Part shown: piece by piece, positions 42,138-50,448 of the stretch
Layout: each line of letters opens with the position of its first letter
How positions within the stretch are numbered: the first letter of the stretch is position 1
Source of the DNA: Streptomyces sp. NRRL S-87
GTDB taxonomy: Bacteria; Actinomycetota; Actinomycetes; Streptomycetales; Streptomycetaceae
DNA length: 64,000 nucleotides
Assembly: GCF_000719335.1 (NCBI RefSeq)
Contig: NZ_JOGB01000007.1
Location: 62,001-126,000 of the forward strand
Direction of reading: 5' to 3'
Position numbers and translations under genes: made by a program
The notes under the pieces: model-generated
Told to the model about the DNA's origin: nothing
Databases searched by the model: none
What the model saw: only the letters and a program-made list of their open reading frames with translations

Positions 42138-42931
42138 TGCAGTGGCTCCGACGCAACGTCGTCGTCATCCTCGGCCTCGGCACGCTCGCGTACCTGATCC
42201 TGCCGAACATCGTGGTGACGGTCTTCTCCTTCAACAACCCCGCCGGGCGCTTCAACTACGCCTGGCAGGAGTTCTCCCTCGACGCCTGGAAGGACCCCTG
42301 CGGCGTCGCCGACATGTGCGGCTCCCTGTCGCTGTCCCTCCAGATCGCGATCTGGGCCACCATCGGCGCCACCGTGCTCGGCACGATGATCGCCTTCGCC
42401 CTGGTCCGCTACCGGTTCCGGGCCCGTGGCGCGGTCAACTCGCTGATCTTCCTGCCCATGGCCATGCCCGAGATCGTGATGGCCGCCTCGCTGCTCGCGC
42501 TCTTCCTCAACATGGGCATCGAGCTGGGCTTCTGGACGATCCTGATCGCCCACGTCATGTTCTGCCTCAGCTTCGTCGTGGCCGCCGTCAAGGCGCGCGT
42601 GCTCTCGATGGACCCGAGGCTGGAGGAGGCCGCGCGCGACCTCTACGCCGGCCCCGTCCAGACCTTCGTGCGGGTCACCCTCCCGATCGCCGCCCCCGGC
42701 ATCGCGGCGGGCGCCCTGCTCTCCTTCGCCCTGTCGTTCGACGACTTCATCATCACGAACTTCAACTCGGGCAACACGGTCACGTTCCCCATGTTCGTGT
42801 GGGGATCGGCCCAGCGCGGCACGCCCGTGCAGATCAACGTCATCGGCACCGCGATGTTCGTCATCGCCGTCCTGGTGGTCGTCGCCGGCCAGGCCATCGC
42901 CAACCGGCGCAAGAAGCAAGCAGCGAACTGA
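42137..42931 (+). CDS. potC: Spermidine/putrescine ABC transporter permease
   Basis: The 264-residue permease is the second half of the polyamine channel. It has six membrane segments, the PotC-like FSFNNPAGRFNYAWQEFSLDAW outer loop, and the EAA loop LEEAARDLYAGPVQTFVRVTLPIAAPG, followed by SFALSFDDFIITNF, a segment typical of PotC. ATG 42137 lies within the stop of potB (TGATG). The oxidoreductase gene starts 26 bases later. Confidence 0.93.
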   Translation: MQWLRRNVVVILGLGTLAYLILPNIVVTVFSFNNPAGRFNYAWQEFSLDAWKDPCGVADMCGSLSLSLQIAIWATIGATVLGTMIAFALVRYRFRARGAVNSLIFLPMAMPEIVMAASLLALFLNMGIELGFWTILIAHVMFCLSFVVAAVKARVLSMDPRLEEAARDLYAGPVQTFVRVTLPIAAPGIAAGALLSFALSFDDFIITNFNSGNTVTFPMFVWGSAQRGTPVQINVIGTAMFVIAVLVVVAGQAIANRRKKQAAN

Positions 42932-42957
42932 GCACGTCCCGTTAGGAGATGGAAACC

Positions 42958-44376
42958 ATGGCCCCAGTCGCCATGCGTACCGTTGCACAATCCCTTTCCG
43001 AAGCACTGCCGGTCTCGTACTGGCTCGACGACCCCGGCAAGCCCGCCCCGCTGCCCGCCCTCACGGCGGACGAGCACTGCGACCTCCTGGTCGTGGGCGG
43101 CGGCTACAGCGGCCTGTGGACCGCGCTGCTGGCCAAGGAGCGGGACCCCGGCCGGGACGTCGTACTGATCGAGAGCCGTGAGGTGGGCTGGGCCGCCTCC
43201 GGCCGCAACGGCGGCTTCTGCGCCGCCTCCCTCACGCACGGGCTCTACAACGGGCTGACCCGCTGGCCCGACGAGCTGGCCAAGCTCGAGGAGCTGGGCG
43301 CGCGCAACCTCGACGCCATCGAGGAGGCCGTGGCCCGCTACGGCATCGACTGCGACTTCGAGCGCACCGGCGAGATCGACGTGGCCACCGAGCCCCACCA
43401 GGTGGAGGAGCTCAAGGAGCTGCACGCCGAGGCCGAGCGCCTCGGCCTCGGCGGCGGTTACGAGTTCCTCGACCGCGAGGCGCTGCGCGCCGAGGTCGAC
43501 TCGCCCACCTTTCTCGGCGGCCTGTGGGACCGCGACGGCGTGGCCATGCTGAACCCGGCCAAGCTGGCGTGGGGCCTCAAGCAGGCCTGCCTCGACCTCG
43601 GCGTGCGGATCTACGAGAACACCCGCGGCCTGTCGCTCAGGTCCACCGGCCCCGGCATGGCCGTGACCACCCCCTACGGTCGGATCCTGGCCCGCCGGGT
43701 GGCGCTGGGCACCAACATCTTCCCGTCGCTGGTCAAGCGCCTGCGCCCGTACACCGTCCCGGTGTACGACTACGCCCTGATGACCGAGCAGCTCACCCCC
43801 GAGCAGGTGGCGTCGATCGGCTGGAAGCGGCGCCAGGGCATGGGCGACAGCGCCAACCAGTTCCACTACTTCCGGATCACCCCCGACCGGCGCATCCTGT
43901 GGGGCGGCTACGACGCCATCTACCCGTACGGCGGAAAGCTCGACTCCGAGTACGACCACCGCCCGGAGACCTACCTGAAGCTGGCCGGCCACTTCTTCGA
44001 CTGCTTCCCGCAGCTGGAGGGGATCCGCTTCAGCCACGCCTGGGGCGGCGCGATCGACACCTGCTCGCGCTTCTCGGCCTTCTTCGGCACCGCCCACTCC
44101 GGCAAGGTCGCCTACGCGGCCGGTTTCACCGGCCTGGGCGTGGGCGCCACGCGGTTCGGCGCGGACGTCATGCTCGACATGCTGGCGGGAGAGCGCACCG
44201 AGCGGACCGAGCTGGAGATGGTCCGCAAGAAGCCGATGCCGTTCCCGCCCGAGCCCTTCAAGTGGACCGGCATCTCGCTCACCAAGTGGTCCCTGGCGCG
44301 GGCCGACGAGCGCGCCGGACGGCGCAACCTGTGGCTGAAGGCGCTCGACAGGTTCGGCCTCGGCTTCGACAGCTGA
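42958..44376 (+). CDS. FAD-dependent oxidoreductase, PuuB-like
   Basis: The 472-residue protein is a DAO-type flavoenzyme with the dinucleotide fold CDLLVVGGGYSGLWTALLAKERDPGRDVVLIESREVGWAASGRNGGF and a C-terminal GKVAYAAGFTGLGVGATRFGADVMLDML. The ASGRNGGF motif is typical of PuuB/OrdL enzymes, which oxidise gamma-glutamylputrescine or other amines and release H2O2. As last gene of the potD-A-B-C operon it probably oxidises the imported polyamine or its glutamylated form. AGGAG at 42944-42948 is correctly spaced for ATG 42958, not for ATG 42949, which it touches. Confidence 0.88.
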   Translation: MAPVAMRTVAQSLSEALPVSYWLDDPGKPAPLPALTADEHCDLLVVGGGYSGLWTALLAKERDPGRDVVLIESREVGWAASGRNGGFCAASLTHGLYNGLTRWPDELAKLEELGARNLDAIEEAVARYGIDCDFERTGEIDVATEPHQVEELKELHAEAERLGLGGGYEFLDREALRAEVDSPTFLGGLWDRDGVAMLNPAKLAWGLKQACLDLGVRIYENTRGLSLRSTGPGMAVTTPYGRILARRVALGTNIFPSLVKRLRPYTVPVYDYALMTEQLTPEQVASIGWKRRQGMGDSANQFHYFRITPDRRILWGGYDAIYPYGGKLDSEYDHRPETYLKLAGHFFDCFPQLEGIRFSHAWGGAIDTCSRFSAFFGTAHSGKVAYAAGFTGLGVGATRFGADVMLDMLAGERTERTELEMVRKKPMPFPPEPFKWTGISLTKWSLARADERAGRRNLWLKALDRFGLGFDS

Positions 44377-44437
44377 CCGGACGAGCCGCTGCCCGAACGA
44401 GCGTGACCGCATGAGCGGCTGAGCGGACGAGCGGACG

Positions 44438-44485
44438 AGCGGCTGACCGTACCAGCGGCTGACCGTACGAGCGGCTGACCGTACG
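44438..44485. repeat. Three tandem 16-base repeats after the polyamine operon
   Basis: AGCGGCTGACCGTAC(C/G) occurs three times head to tail at 44438-44453, 44454-44469 and 44470-44485, preceded by degenerate GAGCGGACGAGCGG units from about 44411. The run lies between the oxidoreductase stop and the operon terminator. There are no spacers, so it is not a CRISPR array. Confidence 0.9.
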
Positions 44486-44495
44486 AGCGCGGTGC

Positions 44496-44522
44496 GTGCG
44501 CCCCCGGGGCCCGGGGGCGCAC
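44496..44522 (+). terminator. Terminator of the polyamine operon
   Basis: GTGCGCCCCCGG (44496-44507) and CCGGGGGCGCAC (44511-44522) form a perfect 12 bp stem with a GGC loop, 120 bases after the oxidoreductase stop. Confidence 0.75.
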
Positions 44523-44644
44523 AACCATGATCGAAGCGTGAGCCGGCTCACCACCACCCGGTCGTGGAACCCGCGTCATCGCCGGCTCCCACCCCGCTCT
44601 CCCTCCTACGACACACCGTCGCAACGGAGGGAGAGCAGGGAGAG

Positions 44645-45130
44645 ATGGCGCGCTCGGAGAGCCCAGCGACGAAATCCGCGGTGGAGTGGCTGGTGTCCGT
44701 GGCCCCGGACCCCGACGCCTGCCGCTGGGACTGGGAGCGCAACCCCCTCGGGGTCGCCCTGCTCCCGGCCGGTAGGCACTGGGACGTCCTGATCCTGCCC
44801 GGCGTCCTCGGCCGTCCCGCGCTGGACCTACTCGCCCGCCTCGTCACCCGGCCCGGCCCGGTGCTCGCCGACTTCGGCGGCTCCAGGCTGGGCTTCTTCG
44901 TGCCCGCCGGCACCGCCGCCCGCTGGCTCGGCACCGGTGTACGGGCCGCCGGACGCGGCAACTGGATCGTCGTGCCGTACCCCGGGCGGGACACCGGCGG
45001 GGTGCGTTGGCTGGTGGCCCCGGACGGCACGGGCACGCTCACGGACCCCGCCCTGCTGGAGCTCGCCCTGCACGAGGCGGCGGCGCTGGTCGCGGAGCGG
45101 GGCGCGGGGGAGCAGGGGGGCTCCCCCTGA
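44645..45130 (+). CDS. Hypothetical protein, possibly related to primase/polymerase N-domains
   Basis: The 161-residue soluble protein (MARSESPATKSAVEWLVSVAPDPDACRWDWERNPLGVALLPAGRHWDVLILP ... GRGNWIVVPYPGRDTGGVRWLVAPDG) is not one I can name with certainty. The order of an AVEWL helix, a strand with LPAGRHWDVL, a glycine-rich LADFGGSRLGFFVPAGTA and a final RWLVAPDG is reminiscent of the bifunctional primase/polymerase-like small proteins of Streptomyces. No catalytic residues are evident. ATG 44645 has GGGAGAG close upstream within a long purine run. The gene stands alone between the polyamine terminator and a decayed chitinase fragment. Confidence 0.62.
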   Translation: MARSESPATKSAVEWLVSVAPDPDACRWDWERNPLGVALLPAGRHWDVLILPGVLGRPALDLLARLVTRPGPVLADFGGSRLGFFVPAGTAARWLGTGVRAAGRGNWIVVPYPGRDTGGVRWLVAPDGTGTLTDPALLELALHEAAALVAERGAGEQGGSP

Positions 45131-45210
45131 CCACCAAGTCAGTACCGCCGTGCGCCCGCTGGCTTGACACCGGCACGGGTGGACCGCGGCGCGTACGCCA
45201 CCCACGGCAG

Positions 45211-45304
45211 CTGGCCCGGCTGCGCGGCCCGATGACCGGGTCGGTCAACTGGGACCGTCCGGCGGCTGGGAGTTCTCGGAGAACTTCGACGCCTACTTCT
45301 GCGG
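45211..45304 (+). pseudogene. Decayed C-terminal fragment of a GH18 chitinase
   Basis: One frame reads QLARLRGPMTGSVNWD (45217-45255 region) and, after a frame change of about 11 bases, the next reads WEFSENFDAYFC (45267-45302). Together these match the end of family-18 chitinases, where L-R-G-x-M-T-x-S-x-N-W-D is followed shortly by G-W-E-F-S-x-N-F-D-x-Y-F. No catalytic DxxDxDxE segment is present upstream, since the hypothetical gene ends at 45130. The remnant overlaps the last codons of the convergent PAP2 gene. I interpret it as the tail of a deleted and frameshifted chitinase. Confidence 0.62.
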
Positions 45305-46216
45305 GTCGCCTGCGGAAGGGGGGTCGGCCTCGGAGCGCCTGCCGCGCACCACCCGGGCGCTCGCCAGCGCCACCGGGGCCAGCAGCAGGACGCTCAGGCA
45401 CCCGCTGGCCAGCACGTCCAGCGGCCAGTGCCAGCCGCGCAGCACCAGGCCGACGGCCGTCGCCCCCGCGAGCGTGAGGGCGGCGGCCATCGGCCACCGC
45501 GACCCGCGCCCGTCCCGGCGCACGTACGGCCGTACGAGCAGCGCGGCACCTGCGTACGCCACCGCGGCCGTCGCCGTGTGCCCGGAGGGGAAGTAGCCGG
45601 CCGCCCAGGGCTCCAGCGGGCCGGGCCGGGCCGTCCACTCCTTGAGGGGGGCGACCACGGCGGGTACCGCGGCCATCGCGAGCCCGGCCGCCGACGGGGG
45701 GAGCCACCAGCGCCGCGCGCCGGCGCGCCGCGCGTGCCACCCGGCGTACGTCATGGCGAGCGCGAGCACGGGTACGGCGACCTGCCCGTTGCCCAGGTCC
45801 GCGAGGGGTTCGGTGACCGAGTCGGGCAGCGCCCGGACCAGCTTCCGGCTCAGCCCCTCGTCGGGCTCCAACAGGGCCCCGGAGACGAGCACCTGCCAGG
45901 TCGTCAGGCACAGGACCACCGCGGGCAGCGCCACGCGCAGGGCCAGGCGGACGGAGCGGTGCCGCGTGGAGACGGCCCGTACGAGGGCCCGGGAGAAGGT
46001 CGGCCGCCCCGGAACAGGGGGGATGGTTCCGGGGCGGCCGCCCGGATCGGATCGCCGCGCGCCCCGGGGGGTTTGGGGCGGGCGGCCGTCCGATCGGTGA
46101 GGATTGCCGGGGCCGTCGGCCTCGGCGGGGTGGGTGCAGGCACGACCGGTGGTGAGCTGGGGAAGCTCGCAGCCGGCTTCGTCCGCGGTCTCCCGCGGGC
46201 GGGGTGTCTCACTCAT
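45293..46216 (-). CDS. PAP2-family membrane phosphatase
   Basis: The 307-residue protein has about 80 residues of hydrophilic N-terminal tail, then five to six membrane segments with the three phosphatase motifs: KEWTARPGP (K-x6-RP), YFPSGHTATA (PSGH) and LRGWHWPLDVLASG (R-x3-H-x3-D). It probably acts on a lipid phosphate such as phosphatidate, phosphatidylglycerophosphate or undecaprenyl diphosphate at the outer membrane face. ATG 46216 (MSETPRPRE) is the best start. Its stop lies inside the chitinase remnant, so its last codons may have been acquired from that sequence. Confidence 0.86.
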   Translation of the reverse strand: MSETPRPRETADEAGCELPQLTTGRACTHPAEADGPGNPHRSDGRPPQTPRGARRSDPGGRPGTIPPVPGRPTFSRALVRAVSTRHRSVRLALRVALPAVVLCLTTWQVLVSGALLEPDEGLSRKLVRALPDSVTEPLADLGNGQVAVPVLALAMTYAGWHARRAGARRWWLPPSAAGLAMAAVPAVVAPLKEWTARPGPLEPWAAGYFPSGHTATAAVAYAGAALLVRPYVRRDGRGSRWPMAAALTLAGATAVGLVLRGWHWPLDVLASGCLSVLLLAPVALASARVVRGRRSEADPPSAGDPQK

Positions 46217-46343
46217 CTGCAGAAACCGTACGGCAGCGAAAGGGGGACCGACAGCGGGAACGCCGTCCCGCCATCGGCCCCCCACACCATCTTCACAGTG
46301 CCCGACCGGTTACCGCGGGTACTGCGAAAGGGTGTTCAGGCCA

Positions 46344-46360
46344 GGGCCGTCGGACGGCCC
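46344..46360 (-). terminator. Hairpin terminator of gabT
   Basis: GGGCCG (46344-46349) and CGGCCC (46355-46360) flank a 5-base loop 12 bases after the gabT stop on the minus strand. Confidence 0.5.
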
Positions 46361-46371
46361 GGCGCCGTGCC

Positions 46372-47706
46372 TCAGAGGGCCGCCAGCGCGGCCTCGATGA
46401 CGTCCAGGCCCTCGTTGAGGAGGTCCTCGCCGATGACCAGCGGGGGCAGGAAGCGGAGCACGTTGCCGTAGGTGCCGCAGGTGAGGACGAGCACGCCCTC
46501 GTTGTGGCAGGCCTTCGCCAGCGCGCCGGCGGCGGCCGCGTTCGGCTCCTTGGTGCCGCGGTCGGTGACCAGCTCGATGGCGATCATGGCGCCGCGGCCG
46601 CGGATGTCGCCGATGATGTCGTACTTCTCGGCCATCGCGGAGAGGCGGGTCTTCATGACCTCCTCGATGCGCTTGGCCTTGCCGTTGAGGTCGAGCTCCT
46701 TCATGGTCTCGATGGAGCCCAGCGCACCGGCGCAGGCCACCGGGTTGCCGCCGTAGGTGCCGCCGAGGCCGCCCGCGTGCGGGGCGTCCATGATCTCGGC
46801 GCGGCCGGTCACGGCGGCCAGCGGCAGACCGCCGGCGATGCCCTTGGCGGTGGTGATGAGGTCCGGGACGATGCCCTCGTCCTCACAGGCGAACCACTGG
46901 CCGGTGCGGCAGAAGCCGGACTGGATCTCGTCGGCCACGAAGACGATGCCGTTGTCGTTGGCGAACTTCACGATGGCCGGCAGGAAGCCCTTGGCCGGCT
47001 CGATGAAGCCGCCCTCGCCGAGCACCGGCTCGATGATGATCGCGGCGACGTTCTCGGCGCCGATCTGCTTGCTGATCTGGTCGATGGCCTGGGCGGCGGC
47101 CTCGGGGCCGCAGTTCTCCGGGCCGGTGGGCCAGCGGTAGCCGTAGGCGACCGGCACGCGGTAGACCTCGGGGGCGAACGGGCCGAAGCCCTGCTTGTAC
47201 GGCATGTTCTTCGCCGTCAGCGCCATCGTGAGGTTGGTGCGGCCGTGGTAGCCGTGGTCGAACACGACGACGGCCTGGCGCTTGGTGTACGAGCGGGCGA
47301 TCTTGACCGCGTTCTCGACGGCCTCGGCACCCGAGTTGAACAGCGCGGACTTCTTGGCGTGGTCGCCCGGGGTCAGCTCGGCCAGGGCCTCGCAGACCTC
47401 CACGTAGCCCTCGTAGGGGGTCACCATGAAGCAGGTGTGGGTGAAGTCGGCGAGCTGCGCGGAGGCGCGGCGCACGACCGCCTCGGCGGAGGCGCCGACC
47501 GAGGTCACGGCGATGCCGGAGCCGAAGTCGATCAGGCGGTTGCCGTCGATGTCCTCGATGATGCCGCCACCCGCGCGGGCCGTGAACACGGGCAGAACGG
47601 AGCCCACGCCGCCGGCCACCGTCTCGAGGCGGCGGGCCTGCAGCTCCTGGGACTTCGGGCCGGGGATCGCGGTGACGAGCTTGCGCTCCTGCGGGACAGC
47701 GGTCAT
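46372..47706 (-). CDS. gabT: 4-aminobutyrate (GABA) aminotransferase
   Basis: The 444-residue class III aminotransferase matches GabT from end to end (MTAVPQERKLVTAIPGPKS, FHT-type FTHTCFMVTPYEGYVEVCEALAELTPGDH, FNSGAEAVENAVKIAR, HGYHGRTNLTMALTAKNMPYK, VADEIQSGFCRTG). Lys288 in TTAKGIAGGLPL binds PLP. It moves the amino group of GABA to 2-oxoglutarate, giving succinate semialdehyde, which the dehydrogenase at 52208 could oxidise. AGGAG five bases before ATG 47706 is a strong ribosome binding site. It is divergent from the membrane ATPase gene; the PucR gene 2.7 kb away is its likely regulator. Confidence 0.94.
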   Translation of the reverse strand: MTAVPQERKLVTAIPGPKSQELQARRLETVAGGVGSVLPVFTARAGGGIIEDIDGNRLIDFGSGIAVTSVGASAEAVVRRASAQLADFTHTCFMVTPYEGYVEVCEALAELTPGDHAKKSALFNSGAEAVENAVKIARSYTKRQAVVVFDHGYHGRTNLTMALTAKNMPYKQGFGPFAPEVYRVPVAYGYRWPTGPENCGPEAAAQAIDQISKQIGAENVAAIIIEPVLGEGGFIEPAKGFLPAIVKFANDNGIVFVADEIQSGFCRTGQWFACEDEGIVPDLITTAKGIAGGLPLAAVTGRAEIMDAPHAGGLGGTYGGNPVACAGALGSIETMKELDLNGKAKRIEEVMKTRLSAMAEKYDIIGDIRGRGAMIAIELVTDRGTKEPNAAAAGALAKACHNEGVLVLTCGTYGNVLRFLPPLVIGEDLLNEGLDVIEAALAAL

Positions 47707-47927
47707 GGGGGCTCCTGGGATGGTTCGGACGCACTTGTTCTTCGTCCGCAGGCTAGGCCCGCGCAGGGGGTGGCGGCATGCTCCGTTCGGGAGTGGTGCC
47801 CGCGTGTCCTTGTCCGGTACGGCCATAGGGAGTGTCTTGTGGATCGCGCCGGGATGCGGTCCGCGCGTCCTGCCCGGCCACTAGATTGAACTGCGCAGTC
47901 ACGGTGAGCGGTCAGGGGGCAGGGGAC

Positions 47928-50252
47928 ATGGACAGCGAAGGCACGCAGCGGCAGGCGGGTGTGCCCATTCCCGCCCCGGCGGCGCCGGGGGACGCCCCCC
48001 GGGTCCCGCCGCCGCCCGCGCACGCGCCCGCCGCCGGGCCGTCCCTGGTCGAGTGGCTGCGCACGCCCCGGCCCGCCGCGGCGCCTGGGGTGTGGCGCTT
48101 CGGGTACACGCCCCGGCCCGAGCGGGCCGCGGACGAGGTGCCCGACCGCGCCCTGCTCAGCAGCGCGGTGATCTCCTTCCTGGCCTGCGCGCTGCTGTGG
48201 TCGCTGCTGCGCAACGGGCTGGTCCCGTACCGCTTCTGGACGCTGCCGGTCCGCATGTTCACCCCGAACGACTGGTGGCAGCAGACGAGCGGCGAGCCCG
48301 TGGTGCTGGCTGGCTACGTCGCGAGCTGGGTGTGGGAACTGATCGTCGACATCGGCCTGCTCATCGGCTTCGGTCGACTCGGCAACTGGCGCCTGGCATG
48401 GCAGCGGCTGGTGGTGGCGCGTGGTGCCTGGGCCCAGATCGCGGGCGTGGTGGTGATGATCCTTCTCGTGCTGCGTCTGATCGACGGGGAACAGGTACCG
48501 GTGCGCGGACCCGTCGCGCAGCTCTTCCGCAGCGACGAGGGCTACCGGGTCGTCGACCCCGTGATCAACTTCGCCGTGGTCGTGCTCTTCTCGTGGCTCG
48601 GCGGCCTCTTCGGGCTCGTCCGGGGCCTCGTCGGCGGTCGCCTGGCCCCGGCGGGTGCCGGACCGGTCGCCGCCCCGGCACCCGCCGAGGACCCGGCCGC
48701 CTGGCCCGAGCTGCGGGCCGCGGGACTGGCCGAGGCCGCGGACCGGCTCGGCGCGGAGGCCGCGGGCGGCGGCATGAGCGACGTCGACTACGCCCGGATC
48801 CGGCGCGCCTGGCTGTCCGTACGGGCCGACCCCTCGCGGCTGCGCGCCTTCGCCGAGGCCGTGCGCGTCAAGGGCGCCGGGGCCTGCGTCCACCCGTCCG
48901 GGGTGCGCGACCTGCCCGCCCGGGCGGCCCGCCACGACCTGTTCACCGGCCAGGTGCGGCTCGGGACCGTCGCCGACGCCGAGCGCAACCCGTACGCCCG
49001 GCGCGGCACCGGACTGGCCCTCGACCCGGCGCTGCTCGGCACCTCCCTGCTGGCCGTCGGCCCCTCCGGAGCGGGCAAGACCGGCCGGCTCGTGCGGCCG
49101 GTGGTCGAGTCCCTCGCGCTGCAGGCACTGGCCGGGCAGGCCGCGGTGATCGCGGTGGGCCCGGCCGGCGGCCGGCTCGGGCCCGACGCGGCGTACGACG
49201 TGGTCGTCCGGCTCGGCGACCCCGACTCCGTGTACGACCTCGACCTGTACGGCGGCACCACCGACCCCGACGAGGCGGCGGGCCTGCTCGCCGAGGCCCT
49301 CGCCGGCGACGTGCCCGGGGCCGACGCACGCCGGGCCGCCACCGCCCTCGCCCAGCTCCTCGGCCCGTTCCGGGCCGCGTACGGGCGCTTCCCCGCGGTG
49401 CCCGAACTGCGCCTGCTCCTCGACGGCGCGCCCGCGGCCCTCGGCGCGCTGCGCGAACTCCTCGGCTCCGCCGGCGACCACGCGCAGCTGCGCGAGCTCG
49501 ACGCGCGCGAGCGGCAGGCCGGGCACCCCGGCGATCCGGCGCCGCTGCTCGCCGACCGGGTCGCCCTGCTCGACCGGCCCGCGTTCGCCGGGTTCTTCGA
49601 CACCAGCGGCAAGGGGCGCCCCTTCTCGCTGCGCTCGCTGGAGCACCCGCTGCGGGTCCGCATCGACCTGCCCGAGCGCGGGCACGCGGACGCCTCGCGC
49701 ATGCTCGCCCGGCTCCTGCTCGCGCAGTTCACCGCCAGCGCGGCCGCGCGGTCGGACCGCTCGCTGTTCGCCTGCCTGGTCCTCGACGACGCCGCGCAGG
49801 CGCTGACCCCGGAGACCGTGCGCGGGCTCGGGCGGCTGCGCTCGGCGCACGCCGGCGTGGTGCTGACCCTGCGCACGCTGGACGACGTACCCGAGGCGCT
49901 GCGCACGCCGCTGTTCGGCGCGGTGGGCTGCCGGATGGCCTTCGCCGGCGTCACGACCTGGGACGGGCAGCGGTTCGCCGAGGCCTGGGGCACCGAGTGG
50001 GTCGAGACCCGGGACGTGACCAGCCGCACCGTCTTCGCCGACCAGCCGCTGACCCGGGCGATCCACTCCTTCCGCAAGCTCGTCACCGGCAAGGCCGTCA
50101 CCACCGACGCGGTCACCGTCCGCCAGGTGGAACGGGAGCGCTGGTCGGCCTCCGACCTCGCGCACGCGGTACCGCCGGGGCACGCCGTGCTGTCCGTCAC
50201 CTCGGTGCGCGGGGAGCGGGCGGCGCCGCTGCTGGTGGACCTCGAGGGCTGA
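47928..50252 (+). CDS. Membrane-anchored VirD4/HerA-like ATPase
   Basis: The 774-residue protein has a Pro-rich N-terminus, three to four membrane segments within residues 80-250, and a large cytoplasmic P-loop domain with Walker A GPSGAGKT (378-385) and a Walker B-like FACLVLDDAAQAL near 620. The layout resembles coupling proteins (VirD4/TraD) and FtsK/HerA pumps, but no relaxase, conjugation or ESX genes lie nearby, and it belongs to a set of chromosomal Streptomyces proteins of unknown role usually annotated only as ATP/GTP-binding. AGGGGA precedes ATG 47928. It sits between gabT and pucR without an evident link to GABA use. Confidence 0.75.
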   Translation: MDSEGTQRQAGVPIPAPAAPGDAPRVPPPPAHAPAAGPSLVEWLRTPRPAAAPGVWRFGYTPRPERAADEVPDRALLSSAVISFLACALLWSLLRNGLVPYRFWTLPVRMFTPNDWWQQTSGEPVVLAGYVASWVWELIVDIGLLIGFGRLGNWRLAWQRLVVARGAWAQIAGVVVMILLVLRLIDGEQVPVRGPVAQLFRSDEGYRVVDPVINFAVVVLFSWLGGLFGLVRGLVGGRLAPAGAGPVAAPAPAEDPAAWPELRAAGLAEAADRLGAEAAGGGMSDVDYARIRRAWLSVRADPSRLRAFAEAVRVKGAGACVHPSGVRDLPARAARHDLFTGQVRLGTVADAERNPYARRGTGLALDPALLGTSLLAVGPSGAGKTGRLVRPVVESLALQALAGQAAVIAVGPAGGRLGPDAAYDVVVRLGDPDSVYDLDLYGGTTDPDEAAGLLAEALAGDVPGADARRAATALAQLLGPFRAAYGRFPAVPELRLLLDGAPAALGALRELLGSAGDHAQLRELDARERQAGHPGDPAPLLADRVALLDRPAFAGFFDTSGKGRPFSLRSLEHPLRVRIDLPERGHADASRMLARLLLAQFTASAAARSDRSLFACLVLDDAAQALTPETVRGLGRLRSAHAGVVLTLRTLDDVPEALRTPLFGAVGCRMAFAGVTTWDGQRFAEAWGTEWVETRDVTSRTVFADQPLTRAIHSFRKLVTGKAVTTDAVTVRQVERERWSASDLAHAVPPGHAVLSVTSVRGERAAPLLVDLEG

Positions 50253-50448
50253 GCGGGGGCGCCGTACCCGCGCCCGGGCGGCCGGTCCGCCCCTGCCGCA
50301 GGCCGGACGGACCGGCGGTAACGGCCGGCTCGAACCGAGCTGACCCGACCCCTACGGGGTGGCAGAATCGATCTGAGCCGTTCGTACGCGACGGCGAAAA
50401 ACCTCCCTGCCGCCCCTGCCGCCCGCCCTCCGAAAGTGCACGGTCCCG

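Noticed and set aside
44411..44490. CRISPR array
   Set aside because: The units are contiguous 16-mers with no spacers and no cas genes exist in the window.
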